A DNA stretch of 64,000 nt from Cepaea nemoralis (lineage: Eukaryota > Mollusca > Gastropoda > Stylommatophora > Helicidae), in contig JACEFZ010027035.1 in assembly GCA_014155875.1 (NCBI GenBank), forward strand, positions 122,001 to 186,000, given 5' to 3'. The notes under the pieces were generated by a model that had not been told where the DNA came from, made no database searches, and saw only the letters and a program-made list of their open reading frames with translations. Shown here in pieces: positions 10,273 through 24,200 of the stretch. The number at the start of each line of letters is the position of its first letter. Within the stretch, counting starts at the first letter, position 1. A program made the translations under genes and the position numbers.

Positions 10273-11859
10273 TAACGAAGACACAAACAATAGATTGCAC
10301 GATTTATTGCCTGGCATATTTCGCTGCATCTCGTCAGGTACATACTGCAGAAATCACACAACTTACGTGAAATTAACTAGATAAATCCTTCAAGTTGAAA
10401 TATTCACAATTTCGCACAGTAATGTCACTTATCTACCACGGTAATTTTAAGCTGACTAACATGTCTTTCTGTTTACACAATTCTGGCTTGCGTTGATAGA
10501 TCATAATTGCTTCTGCAAATTTTAACAAGCGAGTATTTTGTGTTCTAAACAACACGCGAAATGCAGTGTCTCTGGACACAACATGGCGACTGGCGACAAT
10601 GTGCCTGCCGATTGAAGACGCCGGGAGCTTCCGGTGTGTCGGCTCCTCGTGGCTAGCATCTCCTGTGTGTTGTATCTTGTTGACCCATTGAGGTATGTGT
10701 TCTGACACCCGTTTGTTAAGCTGTCTCTCCGTTCGATATATATTGTTGACAGCCTAGAATAAGACAGACATAGTTAACCGTCTTAGATGTTATATACTGA
10801 AGACATTTCAGAATCAGACAGCCAGAGATAACATAGTTCAAGGACGCCAACGAATGTTAATAGTCAACAGCAACTCACGAAAAGATGACATGTTTGGGTA
10901 AGCACGACCCATATGAGGTGCCCGTGCGCATGATCGACAGAAAAGTCAGAACGGACAGACAGTGGGAGATGCTAGTTAGTGTGTGTTGGATATTCGACAG
11001 AGAGAGATTGAGTTAGGGCGTTCGACTGGGAGAAATAGGAAAGTTAGGCTGTGAAGCGTGAAATGCGCGTTACTGTATATATGAGTGAAATAAAACCCAG
11101 GTTAGTGACCGACAATAAATACAGTCGATAGCGTTATACTACATCGTGGCTAGGGTTAGGGAATCATTATTGTGAGTAATAACCGATGCTTATGCATGAT
11201 TGCAGTATAAACGCAGATTAACTGTAGGGGAGTTGAGCAAGTGTGTTAGGATAATCCTGCTTACTTATTGAATTGGGTTTGCTGTAGTGTAATGTTTCAT
11301 TGTAAATAAAACATCCAATGTATTATTTTCTTGATGTTGAAGTATAGTTTATCTTTAAGACTGATTTATTGTTTGTCCTGGGTTTCCTTAAATTACAGTT
11401 GTAGTTCGAGTACTTGATAAAGCGAATAAGTCGATAACATGTTACATTTGGTGTATTGTTTTTCTTTTGGTTGTGTCTGTTACATGTGGATTTTTTTATT
11501 TTCTTTTGCTGCATCGAGCTCGTGTTTTTTGATGATTTCCTTGGTTGTGTCAGCTTGTCGTTGTGTCAGTTTTCAGTGGTTGTGTGGGTGACTTATTATC
11601 ATACATGTGTGCTTAAGCGAGAAACTTTAAGGACTTAGTGAGCGAACATTTATCGGCGGTGATGGAATGAAATCTGACAACCGATGATCTCATAAGTCTT
11701 GTAGACTCCAAGTACAGGAGATGTTTGTTACGATATCGCCTGACGCTGGAGCAAGACTCTCAGCAAGATAATCGAAGTTGTCCTTTTGTGAAGTCATAGA
11801 CCCTTTACTACAAAAGGCATATATTTCATTTCCACCAACACATTACACATAATACTGAA
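10269..11859. other. No gene recognised; unclassified intronic sequence
   Basis: I see no credible ORF, splice-site pair or recognised repeat. The part from about 10730 to 11310 is rich in short purine words and contains aaataaaaccc and caataaatacag, polyadenylation-like motifs of the sort seen in LTRs. No second LTR copy is visible, so this is only a suspicion. Confidence 0.4.
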
Positions 11860-12600
11860 ATGGTATCGAATTTATACACCGCATGCATGTATGAATATCT
11901 TGGGTCATTGATTACCAACAACGGTGACACAATGAAAGAAATTAAACGACGACTATCAATTGTTCTTCAAAGACAAAAACAACTGAATAAATTATGGAGT
12001 GGGACAGACAGAACTACACAAATTAGATTTTTAAGAGCATGCATCTTTCCCATTGCAACATAAGTATATGAGACCTGGGCACTTACTAAACATACCGGTT
12101 CATACAGGTTCATACCGGAATACGATCAGCGTTGCCAGTAGTGGGTTGTGCTCAATATTTAAATTTCAAATCCCGAAACAACCAAATAACCAACTTACTA
12201 AACAAGCTGAACAGCGCATAAATGCCTTTGAATATAAATGTTACAGACGAGTTCTAAGAATATCTTGGGTAAAGAAAAGAATAAATACATCCATACTTCA
12301 AGAGCTGAATATTGAAGAAGGTTGGCTATTAAAGACCATAAAACAAAGAAAATTTAAATATTTTGGTCACTTGAAACGTCACGAAAGTTTGGAGAGAACA
12401 ATAATATAGGGGTATATGCCTGAGAAGAGAGGAAAAGGGAGGCCAAAGAGAAGATGGGTGCAGGATGTGGCGGTAGATCTCCAGACAGGTGTATCGGCCG
12501 CGAGACATCTTGCTTATGATCGATAGGTTTCCCGGAAGGTTGTTATGGGAGCGAGGTTCTGCAAAGGACATGCTACTGAATGAATGAATGATTGCATGCA
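11860..12600 (+). mobile_element. RTE-like LINE 3' fragment (RTE-E)
   Basis: The plus-strand translation gives the C-terminal part of an RTE polyprotein: YEYLGSLITNNGDTMKEI (11890), then after an insertion QRINAFEYKCYRRVLRISW (12213-12270), FKYFGHLKRHESLE and GRPKRRWVQDVAVDL. It ends near 12590 in a (TGAA)n tail. One stop (tag near 12408) and a 101-bp insertion interrupt it. It is 5'-truncated and belongs to a subfamily different from RTE-A, B, C and D. Confidence 0.7.
12092..12192. mobile_element. 101-bp insertion with an 11-bp target-site duplication
   Basis: The word acttactaaac occurs at 12081-12091 and again at 12193-12203, and the LINE coding frame is restored if one copy and the sequence between are removed. 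The insert ends in an A/C-rich tail (aaacaaccaaataacca). This is the structure of a short retroposed, SINE-like sequence on the plus strand. Its source is unknown. Confidence 0.7.
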
Positions 12601-12611
12601 AGAGACAACAC

Positions 12612-12623
12612 AACTACTACTAC

Positions 12624-12682
<59 letters not shown>

Positions 12683-12766
12683 GTACTACTACTACTACTA
12701 CTACTACTACTGCTGCTGCTGCTTCTGCTGCTGCTACTACTGCTACTACTACTACTGCTACTACTG

Positions 12767-12831
<65 letters not shown>

Positions 12832-12841
12832 GCTACTACTG

Positions 12842-12895
<54 letters not shown>

Positions 12896-12955
12896 TTACT
12901 ACTACTGCTGCTGCTGCTTCTGCTGCTGCTGCTGCTACTGCTACTACTACTACTG

Positions 12956-13014
<59 letters not shown>

Positions 13015-13058
13015 GCTACTACTACTACTAATACTACTACTACTACTGCTACTACTAC

Positions 13059-13129
<71 letters not shown>

Positions 13130-13153
13130 TTACTACTACTACTACTGCTACTG

Positions 13154-13200
<47 letters not shown>

Positions 13201-13231
13201 GCTGATGCTGCTACTACTACTACTACTACTT

Positions 13232-13299
<68 letters not shown>

Positions 13300-13414
13300 A
13301 CTGCTACTACTACTACTACTACTACTGCTACTACTACTACTACTACTACAACTACTACTACTGCTGCTACTACTACTATTACTACTACTACTGCTACTAC
13401 TACTACTACTACTG

Positions 13415-13483
<69 letters not shown>

Positions 13484-13501
13484 TTACTACTACTACTACT
13501 G

Positions 13502-13533
<32 letters not shown>

Positions 13534-13543
13534 GCTGCTGCTG

Positions 13544-13587
<44 letters not shown>

Positions 13588-13622
13588 GCTGCTTCTGCTG
13601 CTGCTGCTACTACTAGTACTAT
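12612..13622. repeat. (ACT)n triplet array, about 1.0 kb
   Basis: ACT triplets predominate, with blocks of GCT and single ATT, AAT and TCT substitutions. The array stays in phase across nearly its whole length, which produces long spurious Leu, Ser and Thr frames on both strands. It lies immediately after the RTE-E (TGAA)n tail. Confidence 0.95.
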
Positions 13623-14574
13623 TTAGACAGCAGGTATATTGACACTTATGTAAGCACAACAACCAGAAGAATACTCATACAATGAATGCATGCACACATA
13701 GACATATTTACAATTACAAATATCTAAGCAGTTACAGGTATGATGCTGCAGATGTTGGCAATCATAGCCGAAACACCTTAGAAACGACGAGTGGATTCTA
13801 TTTACGACACGCACTAACACACGATGTCATTTTGTCAAATAATCCGCCAACACTTCACGCCCCGATGATACCACCCAGAGAAGACAACTCAATACACCGA
13901 TAACCCTTGAGTGACCTAACTCTAATTCTATTAGAGACATGGATCCGCTCCCTTCCATTATTTACACTTACATTTATAACGATAGTTTGTTGTTAATATC
14001 CTACCCCTCACTTTCTCCCACTGCTCAATTAACGTATCTGTGTTGGTTAGTCCTAATATATTTTTTCAGATGTCCCACTTACCACACTAATCCCCTTCTG
14101 AAAGGCAATCAAATCTCAACTCAGCAATTTTTCCACTTGTGTCTTTATTTTTATATATCAGTCTTCATGGCTTTTATCGTTTTCATTTGAATCTCCTTTC
14201 CACGCGTTTCCAATCACTGAACCTATCAACAATATCACCCCAACCACTGAACCTATCCGCACACTCCGGACCATAACCTTTAAGCCTAACCATGTGTACG
14301 ATGATAGTGATTACGCCATATCCACTAAAACCAATACTAACCGCCACTTTGAATTTTTTACTTTTTATTTTAAGATTTTTAACCCGTAACCCTAATCCGT
14401 AACACTAAACCTGAGTATGATTATAGTGATTAAATCATCTCTACTACAACCAGTAATAATCAGCCATCTCTAATTTTGTTTAAAAAACTTGTTTACGGTT
14501 TTTATTTGAAAAACTGTATCCATAATATATACCCTTAACACGTGTATGATGATATTGTTTTTACAACACCTATC
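13623..14574. other. No gene recognised; weak 125-bp degenerate repeat
   Basis: Nothing coding is visible. From about 14270 to 14580 a loose repeat of roughly 125 bp recurs, with words such as taacc, tgtgtacgatgatagtgatta and tgagtatgattatagtgatta. It is followed by a third, weaker copy with cgtgtatgatgatattg. Confidence 0.45.
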
Positions 14575-17428
14575 TCATCTCATTATGTTCCTCTTGTACC
14601 TTGCGGTGTCGATGTGAAGTGTAAACATCGTGAGAGTGCCCGATTATGAGCTTCATATATCGATATTCCCATGGACTCTGCTATTCCCTCCGTCCAACGT
14701 TTACGTGGTCAGCCTCTTCCTCTGTTTCCATCTGGGCTGTACATCATTGCTTGTTGTGGTATGCTGTTGACTGGTAACCTACTTGCATGGCCAAACCATT
14801 CGACTTGCTGCTTTCTAATAAAATCTAGTGCTGCTTTAACCCCCACTTTAGTCCTGATTTCTTCATTTCTGATCTTATCTCTTCTTGATACGTTGAGTAT
14901 TCTTCTCAGGAACCTCATTTCTGTTGTGATTTTTCTTATCTCTTTTTCTGTCATTGTCCAGGTTTGGCATTGGTAGCATAGAGTTGGTAGGAAGATTGTG
15001 TTGTAATGTGCTTTCTTAATAGTTATTGATACATGTTTGTTCTTTAGTATTGGTGCCATTTGTTCAATGAGCTGATTTGTCTCATTGCACCTATTTTCGA
15101 TCTCGTCTTCTGATCTGCCATTTGATGATATTATACTTCCTAGGTACTTGAAACTCTTTACTTGTTTCAAGGGATGTTCGTTTAGGTGAATTTTTGTTGT
15201 TTGTTCTTCTTTAGTTATAGTCATCACCTCTGTTTTGCTTGTGCTAATTTTCATGTTATGTTGCCTACACACTTCGTTTAGACTATTCATGTGGTCTTGT
15301 AATTCAGCTTCTGATTTTGCTATTAGTGCTTGGTCGTCCGCAAACAGGAGTTCTCTAATGGTTAGATTTGCAGATGGTTCTTCTTCTGTGTTCTCGTCAT
15401 GCGGTGTTCTTGCTGTCTCTGCTTGGCTGGTTTCTTTACATATGTTGTCTATATATGTTATGAACAAGAGAGGGGACAGGACACAACCTTGTCGTACTCC
15501 GGATCTTATGGTGAAGGGTTCTGAGTATCCTCCAGTTGCTCTCACTATGCATTCACTGTTGTTGTATAAATTTCTACATAGGTTTGTCAGATGTGTACTC
15601 ACTCCATATTGTTTAAGGATTTCCCACAGCTTATTTCTATCTACCCTATCGAATGCTTTTTCTTGGTCGACAAAGGCTAACTAGAGTGTTTCATTGAATT
15701 CGATTGATTTTTCTATAAGTTGTCTAAGAATAAAATGGCATCTGTGCATCCTTTGTTTTTCCTAAATCCAAGTTGTGTTTCGCTTATCTGGAGTTCTAAA
15801 GTAGTTCGTAATCTTTTTTCAAGAATATTGCAAATGTTTTTCCCAGTATGACTCAACAGCGAAATGTCTATGTAATGTGTGCAGTCTCATTTGCTGCCTT
15901 TGTTTTTCCAAATTGGGATAATTATGGCGTTTCCCCAGTCTCGTGGTGTCTGTTGTTCTACCCAAACATGGTTGAATAGTCTATGTAGCCAAGCTGTTCC
16001 TACTTCTCTTACTGCTTTAATTAGTTCATTTGGTATTTCATCCTGTCCCTGTGACTTGTTCAATGGGGCTAATCTGACGGCTTCTATAATTTCTTCTTTT
16101 AGTATGTCTGGTTCTAGTTCTTCTGTGACATCTGTGTAGGTCTCTTGAGTTCCTGTGACATCTGATGGGATGTTGAGAAGTTGTTCGAAATACTGCTTCC
16201 TTCTTATTAGGATTTGTTTTTGTTCACTTATTGGTTCTCCATATCCGCTGTTAATTATTTCAGTTGGGTCAAAGCGTTCTCCTCTAGTTCGCATTGCACC
16301 TATCTTTCTGTAGAAGTTTCTAGTTGCCTCCTTGTAGTTTTTATTTAGGGTTTCTCCATACTCCTCCCAGTCTTTTTGTTGTTTCCTCTTTACTATTCTA
16401 TTCACATGCCTTCTCGCTATTCTATATTCTATGTAATCACATTCCTGTTTGATCTTCAACCACTTTTTATATTTTTCCTTTTTGTCTTTCACCACTTTCT
16501 TTACTTCTGCATTCCACCAACTTGTTATTTTCTTTATCCGTGTTTTGCGTTTTTTCGTGGTTCCACATGTTATTTTTGCAGTATTTAAATTGCTTGATTT
16601 GAACATCTCCCCTTCTTCTTCGACTGTTTTTCTTTCTATGGGTAATGTTACAAAGAGTTCAGTTAGTTCTTCCTCATAATTTTCCCTTACTGCCTCGTCT
16701 TTAAGGTTTTTTAAATTTACTGATTCCCACGGCATATATTTTCCTGCTCTTTGTTTTCTTCTTCTGATGGTTCGTATTGTGGCAACGACTGCTTTATGAT
16801 CTGTGTTTATACTGAAAATGGGCACTGCCCTTGTATCTAATACATATCTCTTTCTGTTATTTCTGTTAATATAAAATCAATTTGGCTTTTAGTATCTAGA
16901 TCGTTCCATTTATACCAAGTGTATACTTGTGAATCTTTATGTTTATAGAATGTTTTTGTTATATGGAGGTCGTATTGGCTGCAAGCTCTATCAGTCTACT
17001 TCCATTATCATTCCTTTCATTATGCTGATCTCCAAATGCTGCCACATGTTTTTCTATGCCCACTCTGTTATGTCCTAGTCTTGCATTGAAGTCTCCCATA
17101 ACTATGATGTTGTCCTGCTTATCTATTTTATTTAGCACGTCATGTATGTCTTCGTAGAATTCCTCGCATTCTTGCTCATTATTGTTTGCATTACATGGTG
17201 CGTATATTTGTGCATATGTTGTAATTGTTTGTTCTTTTATTCTCACTGTTATGATTCTTTTTGATATATATTTTATTTCTAGTATACCTCTTGCAAGCCG
17301 TGGTTCGATGACTATACCCACACCGTGTCTTGCCCGTTCTTGCTGTTCTACTCCAGAGTAAACAAACGTGTAACTGCGATGGAGCTCCTTGCATCCTTTC
17401 CCCTTTTTCCGCTGGCATGACCTTCTGG
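14575..17428 (-). mobile_element. RTE-D LINE, slightly 5'-truncated, pseudogenised
   Basis: The minus strand encodes an endonuclease (ITTYAQIYAPCNAN and IIVMGDFNARLGHNRVG, 17321-16959), a 312-residue linker/RT frame (16825-15887, with LNKSQGQDEIPNELIKAV and WGNAIIIPIWKNKG), an RT palm region with an in-frame stop before LAFVDQEKAFDRVDR (about 15680), and a 297-residue frame (15602-14709) with GVRQGCVLSPLLF, LLFADDQALIAKSE and WFGHASRLP. The frame ends at RGRG because CGA has become TGA. Conserved sequence (PRKRWTEGIAESMGIS) continues to a natural stop near 14583. A frameshift near 16860-16950 also disables it. Confidence 0.75.
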
Positions 17429-18075
17429 AAAATAAGAAGTCAGTCGGGCTCGGAACGGGGATAGAGAAGCTAGTCAGACGTTAGACGGGATAGAGACGGG
17501 GTTTAGATTGTAACGAGAGATATGAATAGAATTGTTAGCGCGAGCGATAGATTGTGAACGAGTAGATTAGCAATTAGGGGTGTCGTAAATGATGTAATAG
17601 AATTATGTTAAGTTAGGAAGTAGGGATTTGAGTTAACAAATTGTGTGTGATACAAGTCTGAAGATGTTTGAGTCGTTACAACAGGGGAACGAATGCTGAT
17701 AGACTGGAAGAGAGAGGTGCTAGTGATTTCTGGATGTGCTAGAAATTTCTGAATGTCATGGTTAAAGTCGTGAGAGGGGTATTGTGGGGGTAATATTTTA
17801 TTCTAAATAAACCGCTATTTTATTTGGTGATATCAGATTGTGCTTATTAGTGTTAGTCAGAATGCATATGTCAGTGCGTGTGGGGCTCATAGTTGTTTTC
17901 AAAAGGTTTGGGGGTTAACCAGCAGGTTCAGGACACCGTGCATCTTCATGCCCATGATAACTTCTATGTTATGCGTTCATCTTCAATTTAATCTGACTTT
18001 TCTTCTAGAAACTGTGCCTTCCAATACTGTTTTTATTTTCTTTAGTCTTAATGTAATATACTCTAGGTATCTCAG
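17429..18075. other. No gene recognised; possible LTR-like sequence
   Basis: No ORF is credible. The stretch 17429-17840 is A/G-rich and ends with taaataaaccgctattttatttgg, which resembles a polyadenylation region of an LTR. No partner repeat was found in the window. Confidence 0.3.
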
Positions 18076-18084
18076 TTTTGATTG

Positions 18085-20004
18085 ATTAATTGATTGATTT
18101 AGGAATCGACATCACAGCATTCGGGGCATTCCCATAAACGTTGCGTCCCCATCCTCAGCAGCCAGCGAAGAGTTCCAACACCGATAGTACCAGTAGCAAT
18201 CTGATTATATGTCCGTCTCGCCTTACCTCTGAGCGAGCGTCGGCCAGATCCCCTCGTCACTCCATTCTGTCTCATTCTTGCCAGACCATGGAGATCCTTT
18301 TGCTCCTCCGAGGTGTACACGTGCTCCCACAAGGCCGCAACCACGTCTGCCTTGTCATGCATCAATACTCCACCATGTTTTGCAGAGCCAGCCAATCTGT
18401 CCGCCTGTTCATTCCCCAGCACACCGGCATGCCCCGGAGAAAAGATCCAGGCGATGCTTGCCACCCGTGACCTCCGAAGCGAAGCAAGCCACTCTGCCCG
18501 AAGCTTGCCTGTCCTAACCTTCCTCAGCATGCTTTCTGAGTCAGTTACAATCACCTTGTGTGTGTGTATCGTATTCTCGATCCAGCGGAAAGCTGCACTG
18601 ACCGGATCCACCTCAATTCTTAAGCTAGACGTTGTGGTATCATATGTGAGGCTTTCCTGCACCAAACGTCGACCATTAGCTTATGCTAAGAACCCCCAGG
18701 CACTTCTCCTACCTCTCAAAACCGACCCATCTGTGTAGATAATCACATCACCGAGCGAGCATTATCCTGAATTAGTTGCTGGATTTCCACTTCCGTGGTC
18801 CCTGCTGGCCACTCCCTGCACTCCCGGCTCAGTGTGATTGTTACTCTGCACAAATCTGAATGCTCTGCTGGCACTCTGACCCACTCCTCTCCTCGCCTAA
18901 TGTTCTCCAAGCGGCACACCTGTCTTATCGTATCCTCCGCCTAGCCATCTATGATTTCCCTCTTATCAGTCGCTGACCCTTAACAGCGTCCAGTGCCTCA
19001 TGCAACGTGTGATCTGTGTCTGCAGCTACTCTGAGGTATGCCTTCGCCTACATCACCTTGAGCCTACCAGCAACAGTCGGCAGACCAAGGATGTAACGCA
19101 TACACACTACTGGTGTGTCTCTGGTGCATCCCAGAATGACTCGCACAGCTTCTTTCTGTTTGCCCTCTAATTTCATCAGCTGACACTTTGAGACAGTGAG
19201 CAGTCCTAGTCTATAATCAATCACTGAGAGGATCAAGTGCTGGTATAGTGTGAAAAGCATTCTCTGCTCTGTGTCCATTGCAGTCATAGTTTTAAGTGCA
19301 TTGAGTCCCTTTTGAGACCTTGTCACAATCGTCTGCACATGGTCGTTGAAGCACAGGCTCCTGTCAAATGTGATTCCCAGATACTTAAGTTTATTCTCTC
19401 TGTCGACGCTTCTATCATCTATCACCAGGCTTGGGACATCAGCTATCACAATCCTGTTGTCCAGAGAGCACCACAAAATAGCCGCCTCTTCCGGGTGGAT
19501 GACAGCATTCATTTCAGTGCACCAGTCAATCACTTTGTCTACTGTCGCCTGTAGCTCCTGGGCTGTTTGCTACCTATCTCTCCCCTACCTATATGCAAGA
19601 ATATCATCTGCAAATGTTAGTATCCTTCCAACCCCTGGTGCTTCTAGGTTTGCAATCTTGCTCGTATACACGTTAAAGCGCAGCGGTGAGATTACAGATC
19701 CCTGTGGCAGTCCCGGGGTTAAAATATGTGGCTCTGAGGTTCATGCACCCAGTCAGAGAGCAACCCGACGAGAATGCAGGTCGGCTGCTATCCAGTTCAC
19801 CAACCAGGGATTGACCCCCTTCTCCATTAGTGCGGTCATCAAAATATCATATCGAACTCTATTGTATGCATCCCCGAGATCAAGCGCTGCCACCATCGTT
19901 TCTTGTCTACTCTGGAACCCCTCATAAACATCAAAGGCAAAAGTGGCTGCATTTGACCAGGTATCTTTTCCTGGCCTGTAGCTCCCCAGGCCTCTTGGGA
20001 AAAG
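18085..20004 (-). mobile_element. RNase H-bearing LINE, 3' half (RT and RNase H)
   Basis: On the minus strand, 20004-19750 encodes the RT lead (GSYRPGKDTW, AALDLGDAYNRVRYD). An ILTFADDILAYR active site follows near 19605, then the RT thumb region (19533-19048, LKYLGITFDRSLCFNDHV). An RNase H follows, with IIYTDGSV near 18730, IVTDSESML, HAGVLGNEQADRLA and a terminal WECPECCDV before the stop at about 18099. It ends in a (TTGA/TCAA)-like tail near 18080-18100. Several stops break the frame. Its 5' half is at 27739-29535; a gypsy element separates the halves. Retention of a C-terminal RNase H points to an I-group-like clade. Confidence 0.8.
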
Positions 20005-20547
20005 TGTCAGAATCTCTAATGTCTCCAACCGAGATGCAGTAACATCGTTACGCCCGCCAGGCGAATAGTCTCCAACCGGGATGCAGTAACATCGTTACGC
20101 CCGCCAGGCGAGTACCAGTTACCTGCCCGCAGGTTGCTGGCTGACGTGATAGTCAGCGGTCAGGCAAGGACAAAGCAAGACGCACGCAGTCCTCGTGAAG
20201 CCAATCCACAGGGTAAGCGCTGTGCGGGGAAACCGGCAGACGGCTTGGGAACTCGGACATGACAGGACGTGTGGGTTGAGAAAGGCTTCGTGTAGTTCTG
20301 TGCCCGAAAGTCGAGTGCTTGTATATCTTGTGAGATAGACTGTGAAGCTGTGGGTTTTGTCTGTAAGTGTACTGATGTATTGTATATGTATAGTAATGAT
20401 CATCACATGCCAAACTAGATCGTATTGCATGTGAATTGTAAATAAATCCATTGAACTTAGTGTCATTGTGTGTCAAGTCCAATCCTTGTGTACTTGTACT
20501 TGTCTCACATATGTTCGGTCCAACGAGCCAGGTTTAAGATCCTGACA
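20005..20547 (+). repeat. 5' LTR (543 bp)
   Basis: It starts TGTCAG and ends CTGACA, a perfect 6-bp terminal inverted repeat. The first 120 bp contain two copies of gatgcagtaacatcgttacgc. About five substitutions separate it from the 3' LTR. Just inside, two 33-bp direct repeats around gaacgtggaaggctcgtcc lie at 20551-20616. Confidence 0.92.
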
Positions 20548-21221
20548 TGTGTGAACGTGGAAGGCTCGTCCTCTTAGATTGTTTGAACGTGGAAGGTTCG
20601 TCCTCTTAGATTGTTTAAACTTGTAAACGTGTAAAACATCGGTGATTGTGTAACTTGTCGCCATTTTGACCTTGTCGCCATCTTGTAAACATGATGTCTA
20701 TGTCCTTACTGAATGTCATCGTAATGTAAGTGATGTACCATCATAGTTGTAGATAGTTGAAATATATCTAGATTGTATTTGTGAAGTTAGTTGTGGAAAG
20801 CAGAAAGTTTGGGAAAGAAAGTGACTTGTGATTTGAAAAAAATTGTTAACCGACGACATTACGACCTACAATTACACTCAACGCCATACAAACCTAATCA
20901 AAACTTAGTGACAAGCATACACATCACATAAAGGTAGATTCTAACTTATTTCCTCCCAAAAGAAAGCAGGTTTTCTGTGCCATCTGAAACCGTTGCCCGT
21001 AGAGGTAATTTGTCCTTGAAGTAGCGACCCTACAATTCCTAGCCCTGGTTTAAACCGTTCTCCACCGCATCCAGTACACTTGAGTATATTTTTTGTATAT
21101 ACTTTCGGATGCAAATTTGGGCATAAATTGTAAGTTCAACAAGATTGTAAATTTGTCACGTTACTAACACCTTGTAACAAATTGTGTGTCTGAGAACTCA
21201 TTTTCATTTAAACATTTCATC

Positions 21222-24200
21222 ATGCCTTCGTTAAACGATTTCATCGAGATGGGTTTAAAGCTAAAGTCAACTGGTGACGAGTTAACAAAGTGGAGTGAAA
21301 CAAAATATTCTGAACACCTCCTAGTACAAGAAAAAAGCTAGCGAACGCGAGGAAAGAGCGGCTGAAAGAGCATTAAAACAGGCAGAGATCTAATATCAAA
21401 GTAAACGAGAGGAACTTGAATTACAACTCAAAATTAAGCAGCTTGAAGCCGATACTGCCGTAAACAAAGAGTCTAAGAAATCTGAAAGACTGGAAAAAGA
21501 AAACCGGTACAAAAAGTATCAAGGTATTGCGAGAAATTATACCTCAGGTGACTGCATTGCAGCGTTCACCCAGAATTTTGAAACCTTAATGGACCATTAT
21601 CAGGTCCCAGTTTCTGAATGGAACATTATTTATATGAGGAGTTTATCAGGGGAACCTCTGAAAGTCATAGAGACTATCCCCAAAGACCTCAGAAAAGATT
21701 ACCACTATCTAAAGTTGAAAATTATGGCACATTTTATGCTAGATGAGGCAGGGTACAGAGAGCAGTTCAGCAAACTGAGTCCAAAACCTACTCAAACGTT
21801 CTCTGACTATGTCTCCGTAGTCCGAGACGTATTTACAAAATGGCTTTCAGCAGCCAAAGTAGATACAGACTTTCATAAGTTAGAGGATCTCATCATCAGG
21901 GATAAAATCATCACATCCCTTCCATCATCATTTTCAAAATTTTTGCAAGAGAATGAATGTACGAGTGTGGAACAAATTGAGAGACGTGGTTCGGCTAATT
22001 ATACAGCCAATAAACATTGTTTTGCTAGTGAGGCTACTGATACAAACTTCGTAGCATCTGCTAACTATGAAAAACCTCGAGCAGAACCCTACAATAGGCA
22101 AAGAACATATAAGCCTACTTCTGAGAAATACAATCATTGTAGATTTTGTAACATTTCACACCACCGAGGTGAAATGTGTGACAAGAATCCGGCATATCTT
22201 ACATACTTACAGAACTTCATAAATAGTCAGGATAAGGAACGTAAAACCTTTAAAAATGCACGAAAATGCTTCCTTTGTAAAGCGTACGGCCACTGGCGTC
22301 ATGCGTGTAAAGGAAGGCAAATGACCAAGAAAGCAAATGCCGCCTTATTTGACAGTTCATCATCAGATGAAGAACATTTAGAAAATCACCCTGTGAACTC
22401 AGCACAGGCTTTTGACATGTTTAATTCACATAAATGTACTATTTGTAATACCTTTTATGAAGATGGCATTTTAACATGCGGCCACTCCATTCCTATTGCC
22501 AATGAGGAAGCTAATTTGGTAATAGATTCCAAAGGCAGAATAAACATCCACCAGGGATATGTGAATGGCAAGCCTGCTACAGTTCTTCGTGACACCGGAA
22601 GTTCTCTTATAGGGTTAAAGAGAGAGTTCGTAATGCCTACAGACTATACAGGCAGGCACGTAACATGCAGAACATTCTCTAGAAATATCGAAAAGTACCC
22701 ATTAGCATGGGCATATATTCAGACACCATTCCTCACTGGGAAAGTAAAATGCGCTGCATTAACTAACCCTGTGTGTGATATTATCATTGGGAACTTACCA
22801 GAGGTGAATGATATGCCTCATGATATTACATCTGTTTGCATTGATGATAACATAGCATCATCACCATCACATGTCATCATTGAAAGTATGGTACCACCAA
22901 ATGAATGTATGGTAGCTAATGGAGCACTAACATCTCATGAAATCATTGACCAAAATGTTTCATCACCATCTGATATCATTGAATGTGTGAACGCAGTAAC
23001 CAGATCTACTGCTAGAGTGCAAGATGAAATTAATCAAACTGAGGCGATAGAAATGCTTAGCCCAGTGGTACAGCCTCCTAAAACCATGAAGGAAAATGTT
23101 GTAACAGCCCAAAAGGCTGATCCTTCATTATCTAAATATTTTAATCTGATCGGCCAAAAGCCAAAGGTAACTAAAAATGCAAGATGGCATTTTGCTCTGA
23201 AAAATTGCATCCTCACCAGGTACTATACCAGAGGTAACAGCACCACAGAGCAAACTGTTTTGTCAATTGAATACCATAAGCAAGCCTTACATCTTGCACA
23301 TGATATACCTCTTGCAGGGCATATGGCATACTCCAAGACCAGATCAAGATTACTAACACAGTTTTATTGGCCAAGATTCTGCAATGACATTAAGTAATAT
23401 TGTAGAAGTTGTGATATCTGCCAAAAACTAGTGAAAAAAGGTAAACACCCACAGGCCAAATTACAAATTACCGACTTAGTCAGTCGACCTTTTGAGAAAA
23501 TATCTGTCGACATAGTGGGCCCTCTGAATCAAGTAACATCCAGAGGGAATAGATTTATCGTTACCATCATTGATTTATGTAGCCGCTGGCCTGAAGCGAT
23601 TCCTTTAAAGAACATAACTGCCAACGATATCATGGAAGTCTTCTTCCATATATTTTCACGAATAGGATTCCCAGACACTATCCTATCAGATCGGGGAAGC
23701 CAATTCATTGCATCATCTACTCAAGCTTTCACCAAAATGTTAGGGGTGAAACAATGTTTCAATTCACCATACCATCCTCACTCAACGGGAATCATAGAAA
23801 AGTTTAACGGCGATTTGAAGCATATGCTTGCTAAAGTCACGCAAGAATATCCCCAAAACTGGGACGTATATTTGCCTGCTATACTTTTTGCTTATCGCGA
23901 GTTCCCAACATTCTAGTACTGGATTCTCTCCTTTTGAACTTATCTATGGTGCCAAACCACGTGGCCCATTGAGTATCTACCATTCAATGTTAACTGAAGC
24001 CACCCCTTTACTTAAACCCATATCATCATACGTATATGTTACATCATTGCGTGAAAGAATCATCAAATCTTGTACTATTGCAAAAGAAGCACTAAAACTA
24101 TCTGGTGCTACACAGAGACAATATGCAGACAAAGGTAACAGGACAATAACGTTGACACCTGGACAGGACGTACTTCTCCTCTTACCCAGTGACCGACACT

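Noticed and set aside
9821..10384. Frames rich in Tyr-Ile repeats
   Set aside because: These are TA microsatellite translations.
10730..11310. Solo LTR
   Set aside because: Polyadenylation-like motifs occur, but no paired copy, terminal inverted ends or target duplication could be found.
12514..13662. Long poly-Ser, poly-Leu and poly-Thr reading frames
   Set aside because: They are translations of the (ACT)n array in different frames, with no codon or domain evidence of coding.
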